24,135 bases of DNA, taken from Streptomyces bikiniensis (GTDB lineage: Bacteria > Actinomycetota > Actinomycetes > Streptomycetales > Streptomycetaceae). Position 1 is the stretch's first letter. Each line of letters begins with the position of its first letter. The position numbers and the translations under genes were made by a program. The stretch spans positions 1-24,135 of the forward strand of contig JNWL01000067.1 in assembly GCA_000716465.1 (NCBI GenBank), written 5' to 3'. This document shows, in pieces, positions 15,670 through 21,425 of this stretch. The notes under the pieces were generated by a model. It ran no database searches. It had not been told where the DNA came from and saw only the letters and a list, made by a program, of their open reading frames with translations.

Positions 15670-16836
15670 TCATCGGGCGGGCACGGGCGCTTCGGCGCTG
15701 CCGGCCGCTGTGCCGGCCGCCGCGACCGGTCCGGGCACGGCGGCGAACGGCCCGACGACCGCGACCGGCTCCGGTGCGGCGGGGAGCGATACGGCGACCG
15801 GCTCCGGTCCGGTGGCGAGTGGCACCGCGACCGGCTTCGGCGCGGTGGCGAGTGGCACCGCGACCGGCTCCGGTGCGGCGGGGAGCGGGGTGTTGACCGC
15901 GTCCGGGACCGGCATTCCGGCGAGTGCCAGCAGGACCGACTCGGCGGCCTGGGTGCCGGCCCGCTCCTGCGCCTCGGGAGTGCTCGCCCCCAGGTGCGGG
16001 GTGACGACGACGTTGTCCAGCCCGAACAGCGGGGAGTCCGTGCAGGGCTCCCGCTCGTACACGTCGAGGGCGGCGCCCGCGACCCGGCCCTCCACCAGCG
16101 CCGCGTACAGCGCGTCCTCGTCGACGATCCCGCCGCGCGCCGCGTTCACGATCCGCAGGTCGGGGCGGACGCGGCGCAGTGCGTCCGCCCCGACCAGCCC
16201 CTTCGTGGCCGCGGTCAGCGGCAGGTGCACGGTGAGGAACCGGGCCCGCGCGAGCAGCTCGTCGAGCCCGGTCAGCCGCACGCCGAGGGCGCGGGCGTGC
16301 TCCTCGTCCGCGTACGGGTCGTACGCCACGACCTCCATGTCGAACGCGGCCAGCCGGCGCGCCACCAGCGAGCCGATCCGGCCCAGGCCGAGGACGCCCG
16401 CCGTCTTGCCCGCGAGCTCCACGCCCGTGAACGACGCGCGCTCCCACCGCCCCTCCCGGAGCGCGGCGTCCGCGCGCGGGACGTGCCGGGCGAGGGCCAG
16501 GAGCAGCGCGACCGCGTGCTCGGCGGCGCTGACGACGTTGGAGGCGGGGGCGTTGGCGACGAGCACGCCCGCGGCGGTGGCCGCCGCGACGTCCACGTTG
16601 TCCAGGCCGACCCCGGCCCGCGCCACCGCCTTCAGCCGCGGCGCCGCCGCCAGGGCCTCGGCGTCGACGCGGGTCGCGGAGCGCACCAGGACCGCGTCGG
16701 CGCCGGGCAGCGCGGCGAGCAGCGCCGCCCGGTCGGTGCCGTCGACGTGCCGCACCTCGACCGCGGGGTTCCGGGCGAGGAGTTCCGCGGCCTGCGGGCT
16801 GAGCGCGTCGGCGATGAGGACGACGTACTGACTCAT
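15670..16836 (-). CDS. serA: D-3-phosphoglycerate dehydrogenase lacking the ASB and ACT domains
   Basis: Converts 3-phosphoglycerate to 3-phosphohydroxypyruvate, the first step of serine synthesis. SerA-type signatures are clear: RAGVGLDNVD, the NAD motif GLGRIGSLVARR, NAARGGIVDE (catalytic Arg), DVYEREPCTDSPLF (Glu) and TPHLGAST (His). Actinobacterial SerA is about 530 residues, with ASB and ACT domains; here the protein stops at 388. After PDAVN (about residue 314) it continues as a 74-residue repetitive tail of PEPVAVPLAT type. The absent ACT domain is the normal site of serine feedback, so this copy may be feedback-insensitive. It is last in the ACP-to-SerA overlapping run (ATGA with the PPTase gene). 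Action on another 2-oxo acid cannot be excluded. Confidence 0.85.
   Translation of the reverse strand: MSQYVVLIADALSPQAAELLARNPAVEVRHVDGTDRAALLAALPGADAVLVRSATRVDAEALAAAPRLKAVARAGVGLDNVDVAAATAAGVLVANAPASNVVSAAEHAVALLLALARHVPRADAALREGRWERASFTGVELAGKTAGVLGLGRIGSLVARRLAAFDMEVVAYDPYADEEHARALGVRLTGLDELLARARFLTVHLPLTAATKGLVGADALRRVRPDLRIVNAARGGIVDEDALYAALVEGRVAGAALDVYEREPCTDSPLFGLDNVVVTPHLGASTPEAQERAGTQAAESVLLALAGMPVPDAVNTPLPAAPEPVAVPLATAPKPVAVPLATGPEPVAVSLPAAPEPVAVVGPFAAVPGPVAAAGTAAGSAEAPVPAR
15722..15892 (-). repeat. 33-bp tandem repeat encoding the SerA tail
   Basis: Four units, 15761-15793, 15794-15826, 15827-15859 and 15860-15892, each start GCGACCGGCT and encode an 11-residue PEPVAVPLAT-like unit; a degenerate fifth copy occupies 15722-15760. 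The units differ by only a few bases, so the expansion looks recent. Confidence 0.85.
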
Positions 16837-17636
16837 GGGGCGACTGGCCTTTCCTGCGGGAAGGGGGTGAGGTCTCGGAAGGTGCCGGAGGCGGCCGCCG
16901 CGACGGCCGCGGCGAGCAGGGCGGACCCGTCGAACGGGACCGGGCGCACCGGGGCGCCCAGGGAGGCGAGCGCGGCCAGGTGGCCGGCGCCCGCGTCGAG
17001 GTCGTACAGGTGCAGGGGGAGCCCCGGGCGCGCCGGGCCCGACCACGACAGCAGCCGGGGCCGGGCGTCGGGCGCCGTGACGTGCAGCAGCTCCGGCGGG
17101 ACGGACAGTCCGTCGCCGGTCGCCTTGAGCAGGGCCTCCTTGCGCGTCCAGTAGCGCACGAAGCCCGCCGGGCGGCGGGACTCCGGGAGCCCCGCGAGGA
17201 CGGCGCGCTCCGGCCCGCACAGCACCCGGTCCGCGGTCTCCCCGGCGAACGGGGCGATCCGCTCGACGTCCACGCCGATCTCGGCGCCGGCCGCGACGGC
17301 CACCACCACCCGGTCCCCGGAGTGCGACCAGGAGAGCCCGAGCGGCCCCCGCGGCCTGGGCTTCCCGTGCGGGCCGCCGCACCGCTTGCAGGTGGCGGTC
17401 AGCTCCAACTCCCCGGCGGGGACGCCGAGATGGGCACCGGCCACGGTGCGGGCCAGGGCGTGCGCGGTGAGGTGCAGGGCCCGGGCGGCGGGCTGCCGCA
17501 GCCGGTCCGCGCGCTCCCGCGCGGCGTCGTCGAGGAGGCCGCGCAGCAGCGGGTGGGCGTCGCGGGCCGACGCCCACCACAGCTGGCAGGTGCCGGGCCG
17601 CAGCGCCGGGACCGGCCCCGCGGTCCCGGCGGTCAC
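16833..17636 (-). CDS. Sfp-type 4'-phosphopantetheinyl transferase
   Basis: Transfers the phosphopantetheine arm from CoA to carrier-domain serines, turning apo-ACP and apo-PCP into active forms. The 267-residue protein has the Sfp-class motifs: SWSHSG, IGVDVERI (metal-binding Asp/Glu) and RYWTRKEALLKATGDGL (W-KEA-LKxxG). The CKRCGGPHGKP segment just before the first motif is common in actinobacterial members. The start is GTG 17636, overlapping the FabG stop (GTGA), and its stop overlaps serA (ATGA). Its position inside the PKS operon supports service to the ACP here and the two NRPS carrier domains. Confidence 0.93.
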   Translation of the reverse strand: MTAGTAGPVPALRPGTCQLWWASARDAHPLLRGLLDDAARERADRLRQPAARALHLTAHALARTVAGAHLGVPAGELELTATCKRCGGPHGKPRPRGPLGLSWSHSGDRVVVAVAAGAEIGVDVERIAPFAGETADRVLCGPERAVLAGLPESRRPAGFVRYWTRKEALLKATGDGLSVPPELLHVTAPDARPRLLSWSGPARPGLPLHLYDLDAGAGHLAALASLGAPVRPVPFDGSALLAAAVAAAASGTFRDLTPFPQERPVAP

Positions 17637-18385
17637 AGCCCGCCGTCCACGGGCAGCACGGCGCCGGTGACGTACGAGGCGCGGTCCGAGGCCAGGAAGG
17701 CGGCGACCTCGGCGACCTCCGTGGCGAGCCCGGTCCTTCCGAGCGCGGTGCGGTCGGCGACCTGCGCCCTGACCTGCTCGTCGAGGGCGGCGGACATGTC
17801 GGTGTCGATGAGGCCCGGGGCGACCGCGTTGACCCGGATGCCGCGCCGGCCGACCTCCTTCGCGAGGGAGCGCGAGAAGGCGATGATGCCGGCCTTGGAC
17901 GCCGCGTAGTTGGTCTGCCCGGCGTTGCCGTACAGGCCGGACACGGAGGCGACGGTGACGATGCTGCCCGCCCGGCGCTTCATCATCGGGAAGACCACGG
18001 ACCGGCAGACGTGGTAGACGCCGTCGAGGTTGGTGTCCATGACGTCGTGCCAGTCGCCGTCGGCCATCATCAGCAGCGGCTTGTCCCGGGTGACGCCGGC
18101 CGAGGTGACGGCGACCGCCACCGGGCCGAAGTCCGCCTCGGTCTCCTCCACCCAGTCCCGCACGGACGCGGCGTCGGAGACGTCGACCCGCCGGGCGAGC
18201 GCCCGGGCGCCTAGGCCGTCGAGCTCCTTCTCCAGGAGTGCGGCGGCCTGTTCGTTGCCGCGGTAGCAGAACGAGACGTCGTGCCCGTCCCGGGCGAGGC
18301 GCAGGGCCACCGCCCGGCCGATGCCGCGCGAGCCGCCGCTGATCAGCGCGACGGGCCGGGGACCGGCCGCCGTGCCGCCGCTCAT
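17633..18385 (-). CDS. 3-oxoacyl-ACP reductase, FabG-like ketoreductase
   Basis: NADPH-dependent reduction of the 3-oxo group on ACP-bound chains. The 250-residue SDR has SGGSRGIG for cofactor, the catalytic S147, Y160 and K164 (ASVSGLYGNAGQTNYAASK), VNAVAPGLIDTDM, and the C-terminal TGAVLPVDGGL that closes FabG enzymes. Overlaps with the CLF stop upstream (ATGA) and the PPTase start downstream show it is made together with the KS/CLF. A KS/CLF/ACP set coupled to one ketoreductase and no aromatase or cyclase fits a reducing rather than an aromatic type II PKS, although the matching dehydratase is not in the window. Confidence 0.93.
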   Translation of the reverse strand: MSGGTAAGPRPVALISGGSRGIGRAVALRLARDGHDVSFCYRGNEQAAALLEKELDGLGARALARRVDVSDAASVRDWVEETEADFGPVAVAVTSAGVTRDKPLLMMADGDWHDVMDTNLDGVYHVCRSVVFPMMKRRAGSIVTVASVSGLYGNAGQTNYAASKAGIIAFSRSLAKEVGRRGIRVNAVAPGLIDTDMSAALDEQVRAQVADRTALGRTGLATEVAEVAAFLASDRASYVTGAVLPVDGGL

Positions 18386-19455
18386 CCGGCCGCTCCGTCC
18401 GTCAGCAGCCGCAGCACGGCGCAGCCCACCGGGCCGTCCGGGTCGGCGGCGGTGAGCAGCGCGATCCGGCCCGGCGCGCCGGGCTCCGACAGGAGCGCCG
18501 CGAGCTGGTACGCCCCGGTCGCCGCGGCCGTCTCGCCGAGCAGCGCCACGGACGCCGCCCGGTCCCGGGCCGCCGCGGGGAACAGCTCCTCGTGCACCCG
18601 GCGCTCCTGGTCGCCGGCGGTGCCGGGGGCCTCGGAGGGCACGGCCGCCCAGACGCCGGCCGCGGTGGTGCCCGCCTCGGCGAGCGCCGCGTCGACGGCG
18701 GCCGCGAGCGCGCCGGCGAAGTCGCCGTCCGGCGCGACCCGGTGGTGGACCGCGAGGACCTCGGCGAGCGGGGTGCCGGTCGCGGTGCCGACGGGTTCGA
18801 GCAGGACCATCACGCAGCCCTCGCCGAGGACGGTGCCAGCGCCGTGCGCCGCGCGCGTCAGGTGCGCGCGGGTCGCCGAGTACTCCTCGGCGGAGCCGGC
18901 GAGGACCCGCTCGGCGCGCCCGTCGGCGAGCAGCCGGCGCGCCTGGTCGAGCGCGACGAGGCCGGAGAGCCGGCCGGCCGCCACGGTGGTGTTGGGGCCC
19001 TTGAGGCGGTGGCGGATCGCGCTCGCCGAGGCGGCCCGGTTCATCGCCATGTTGGGGGTCTTCGACGGCGACACGTCGATGGGGCTGGCGCCTTCGAGGG
19101 AGGACTTGGTGAACTCCATGAACCCCTGGACGCTGCCGGAGGCGATGCCGAGGACGAGGCCGGTGCCCAGCTCCTCGTCCTCGCCCACCGGCCCGGTGCC
19201 GGCCAGCAGCTCCCGGACGGTCACCGCGGTGAGGCCGGTGAGCCGGTCCATGCCGCGGGTGCCGGCCTTGCCCAGCGCGTCGCGGACCTCGAAGCCGGGC
19301 ACGACGCGGGCGGTCGTCTCCGGGTCCGAGGTCCACTCCTCGGGACCGGCGGACTCGGGCGCGGCGGTGCGGGCGCGCAGCGCGGCGGCGAGCGGGGCGC
19401 GGCCCGTGCCGTACGGCGACACGGCCGACCATGCGGTGATGACCGCGGTGCTCAT
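18382..19455 (-). CDS. Ketosynthase beta / chain-length factor-like subunit
   Basis: A 357-residue KAS I/II-fold protein without condensing-enzyme residues. Where KS-alpha has TACAAG, this reads VAAGRLSG, placing Arg162 at the nucleophile position; the HGTGT motif is absent (AAVPSEAPGTAG), and GHTMGA is replaced by LGETAAATGA. It keeps the fold landmarks KTPNMAMNRAASASAIRHRLKGPNTT and EGCVMVLLEP. These losses are expected of chain-length factors, which pair with KS-alpha and shape the chain tunnel. It lies directly after KS-alpha with a 4-bp overlap. It is shorter than most CLFs (about 400 residues), mainly in the C-terminal half. Confidence 0.9.
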   Translation of the reverse strand: MSTAVITAWSAVSPYGTGRAPLAAALRARTAAPESAGPEEWTSDPETTARVVPGFEVRDALGKAGTRGMDRLTGLTAVTVRELLAGTGPVGEDEELGTGLVLGIASGSVQGFMEFTKSSLEGASPIDVSPSKTPNMAMNRAASASAIRHRLKGPNTTVAAGRLSGLVALDQARRLLADGRAERVLAGSAEEYSATRAHLTRAAHGAGTVLGEGCVMVLLEPVGTATGTPLAEVLAVHHRVAPDGDFAGALAAAVDAALAEAGTTAAGVWAAVPSEAPGTAGDQERRVHEELFPAAARDRAASVALLGETAAATGAYQLAALLSEPGAPGRIALLTAADPDGPVGCAVLRLLTDGAAG

Positions 19456-20804
19456 CGGGCGTACTCCCCTCGGGGGCTGTCGTGGCGGCCGAGCAGGACG
19501 ACGGCGTTGTTGCCGCCGAACGCGAGGCCGTTGTTCTGCACGATCCGCACGTCGGCCGGGACGGAGGCGTTCGGTACGACGTCGACCGGGCAGTCCGGGT
19601 CGGTGGTCCGGTGGTTGGCCGTCGGCGGGACGAAGCCGTGCCGGATGGCGAGCGCCGAGGCGATGGCGCCGAGGGCGCTGGCGGCCCCCATGGTGTGCCC
19701 GATCATCGCCTTGACGCCGACGGTGCGCGGCGGACGGTCGCCGTAGACCTCGCGGATGGCCGCGATCTCGGTGGTGTCGTTGGTGGGGGTGCCGGTGCCG
19801 TGCGCGGAGATCAGGTCGACCTCCTCCGGTTTGACGGACGCGTTCTCCAGGGCGAGCCGGATGCAGCGGGCGACGCTGTCCCGCTCCGGTGCCGTGGGGT
19901 GCGAGGCGTCGCAGTTGATGCCGTAGCCGAGGACCTCGGCGTAGATCTCCGCGCCGCGGGCGCGCGCGGACTCCTCGGACTCCAGGAGGAGCAGGCCCGC
20001 GCCCTCGCCGGTGAGCAGCCCCATCCGGTCGGTGTCGAAGGGGCGGCACTCGTCGGGGGCGATGAGGCCGAGCCGGGCGAAGCCCGCGAAGGTCTTGCGG
20101 TTGAGGGCGTCGGCGCCGCCGACGAGGGCCCATTCGGCGCGGCCGGCGCGGATGGCGTCGAAGCCGGCGCCGATCGCGTAGTTGCCGGCGGCGCAGGCGG
20201 TGGCGACGGTGGACGGCTCCACGTCGGACAGGCCGAGTTCGCGGACGACGCCGAGCGCGAGGCCGCCGGTGGCGGTGCGGCTCAGCGACGCGCCGGTGAA
20301 GGCGGCGAGACCGAGGGCGAGCGCGGACTCGGTGAGCAGGTCCAGCTCGCCGACCTCGCCGTCGGTGGTGCCGACGACGACGGTGCCGCGCCGGGCCCGC
20401 AGCCACTCCTCGTCGAGCCCGGCGTCGTCGAGCGCCATCCGGGCCGCGGCGGCGGCGAACTGGGTGGCGCGGCCGGTCCGTTCGGGCTCGAGGCGGTGGA
20501 GCCGGGCGGCGGCGTCGAAGCCGTTGACCTGGTGGCCGCGGCGGCTGGGGAAGCCGGTGGTGTCGAAGACGCTGATGTCCCCGGTGCCGACCCGCCCGGC
20601 CCGCAGGCCCTCGGTGAACTCCGCGACCCCGTCGCCGATGCTGGAGAGCGCGCCGCAGCCGGTGAGGACGACGCGGCGCGGCTCCGCGACGGGGCGGGCG
20701 GCCGCCGTACGTGCGGTGCTCCCCGCCGGTTCCGTGCGGGCGGCGCTCCCGGCCGGCTCCGTACGTGCGGCGCCCCCGGCCGGCGCCGTGCGGTCGGCGC
20801 TCAC
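19452..20804 (-). CDS. Ketosynthase alpha (KAS II-type beta-ketoacyl-ACP synthase)
   Basis: Catalyses Claisen condensation of malonyl-ACP onto the growing chain. The 450-residue protein has the complete triad: Cys204 in TACAAG, His in AHGTGTPTND and His in KAMIGHTMGAASA, ending in NNGLAFGGNNAVVLLGRH. The KTFAGFARLGLIAPDECRPFD and YGINCDASHPT patterns are like KS subunits of non-aromatic, reducing discrete PKSs rather than those of anthracycline-type systems, a judgement by eye. The start is GTG 20804, overlapping the ACP stop (GTGA). The first about 40 residues are a repeat of ARTEPAGSA-type units encoded by 27-bp repeats before the conserved fold starts at RRVVLTG. Confidence 0.94.
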   Translation of the reverse strand: MSADRTAPAGGAARTEPAGSAARTEPAGSTARTAAARPVAEPRRVVLTGCGALSSIGDGVAEFTEGLRAGRVGTGDISVFDTTGFPSRRGHQVNGFDAAARLHRLEPERTGRATQFAAAAARMALDDAGLDEEWLRARRGTVVVGTTDGEVGELDLLTESALALGLAAFTGASLSRTATGGLALGVVRELGLSDVEPSTVATACAAGNYAIGAGFDAIRAGRAEWALVGGADALNRKTFAGFARLGLIAPDECRPFDTDRMGLLTGEGAGLLLLESEESARARGAEIYAEVLGYGINCDASHPTAPERDSVARCIRLALENASVKPEEVDLISAHGTGTPTNDTTEIAAIREVYGDRPPRTVGVKAMIGHTMGAASALGAIASALAIRHGFVPPTANHRTTDPDCPVDVVPNASVPADVRIVQNNGLAFGGNNAVVLLGRHDSPRGEYAR

Positions 20805-20814
20805 GGCCGGCGCC
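20707..20814 (-). repeat. 27-bp tandem repeat spanning the ACP/KS-alpha junction
   Basis: Four consecutive units (20707-20733, 20734-20760, 20761-20787, 20788-20814) of form GT(A/G)CG(T/G)GCGG..CC(C/G)GGC(C/G)GG. The first three lie in the KS-alpha N-terminus (ARTEPAGS-type units); the fourth contains the GTGA stop-start overlap and the last ACP codons. Confidence 0.8.
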
Positions 20815-21055
20815 GTTCGGCGGTGGCGAGGACGCCGAGGACGGCCTCCAGGTTGACCAGCTTGGCGAGGTCGTCCTGGGGGATGACGACGCCGAGCTCC
20901 TTCTCGATGCGGGAGAGGATCTCGATGGCGCCCAGGGAGTCGGCGCCGTGGTCCTCGATGAACAGGCTGGTGGCCGTGAGCTCGTCGTCCTCCAGCTCCA
21001 GGATGTCGACGATGATGGCCCGTACGGCCGTGACGTCCACGGTGTTCGCAGTCAT
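20801..21055 (-). CDS. Acyl carrier protein
   Basis: A discrete 84-residue carrier with the phosphopantetheine motif GADSLGAIEIL (Ser40), an acidic helix I (VRAIIVDILELEDDEL) and the helix III segment DDLAKLVNLEAVLGVL. It carries the chain for the adjacent KS/CLF and FabG. A GAGAGG ribosome binding site precedes ATG 21055. It starts 34 bp after the MbtH stop and overlaps the KS-alpha start by 4 bp. Confidence 0.94.
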   Translation of the reverse strand: MTANTVDVTAVRAIIVDILELEDDELTATSLFIEDHGADSLGAIEILSRIEKELGVVIPQDDLAKLVNLEAVLGVLATAERRRP

Positions 21056-21089
21056 GGCGGTTGCCTCTCGGGTCGGTACGGCCTGGTTC

Positions 21090-21299
21090 TCAGGCGGCGT
21101 TGCGGATGAGGGAAGCGGGGCGCATGTCGGTCCAGGTGCGCTCGATGTGGGCGAGCGCGGCCTCGCGGGGGCCGGCGGGGAGGACGGTGGTCCAGCCGTC
21201 CGGTACGGCGGCGAACTCGGGCCAGAGGCAGTGCTGCCCCTCGTCGTTGACCAGCACCAGGAAGGTGCCGCTGTCGTCGTCGAACGGGTTGTTCTTCAT
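21090..21299 (-). CDS. MbtH-like protein
   Basis: MbtH-like proteins bind adenylation domains and are often needed for their folding or activity. The 69-residue product matches the family along its length: [40 protein letters not shown] and [10 protein letters not shown]. The usual Ser before the first Trp is Cys here (HCLWP). A GAGGAAGAG ribosome binding site sits just before the ATG. It follows the A-T-E-TE NRPS after a strong hairpin, and probably serves that enzyme and the C-A-T-TE enzyme at 8690-12805. Confidence 0.96.
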   Translation of the reverse strand: MKNNPFDDDSGTFLVLVNDEGQHCLWPEFAAVPDGWTTVLPAGPREAALAHIERTWTDMRPASLIRNAA

Positions 21300-21325
21300 G
21301 GTTTCTCTTCCTCGGTGTGTACGTC

Positions 21326-21364
21326 CGGGATTCCGCGGCCCGACCCGTTCGGGATTCCGCGGCC
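21326..21364. repeat. Direct repeat CGGGATTCCGCGGCC, two copies
   Basis: Two identical 15-mers at 21326-21340 and 21350-21364, 24 bp apart, in the leader of the MbtH gene. Each contains CCGCGG and GGATTCC; the GGATTCC core also occurs in the hairpin just upstream (transcription sense). Could be a protein-binding site pair, or a by-product of local duplication. Confidence 0.5.
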
Positions 21365-21379
21365 TGCTTTCTCGGGGGC

Positions 21380-21419
21380 CGCGGGGGAATCCGCCGGGAT
21401 TCCGGCGGATTCCCCCGCG
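21380..21419 (-). terminator. Perfect 17-bp hairpin between NRPS and MbtH genes
   Basis: Arms 21380-21396 and 21403-21419 are perfect reverse complements (CGCGGGGGAATCCGCCG type), with a 6-base loop. It begins 6 bp after the NRPS stop. With no T-run it may act as a Streptomyces terminator, as a partial terminator that lowers expression of MbtH and the PKS genes relative to the NRPS, or as an RNA processing/stability element. Confidence 0.7.
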
Positions 21420-21425
21420 CGCCGG

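Noticed and set aside
15670..16836. D-phenyllactate-type dehydrogenase that would use a chorismate mutase-derived 2-oxo acid
   Set aside because: The signatures (RAGVGLDNVD, EPCTDSPLF, TPHLGAST) are those of SerA; kept only as a minor alternative.
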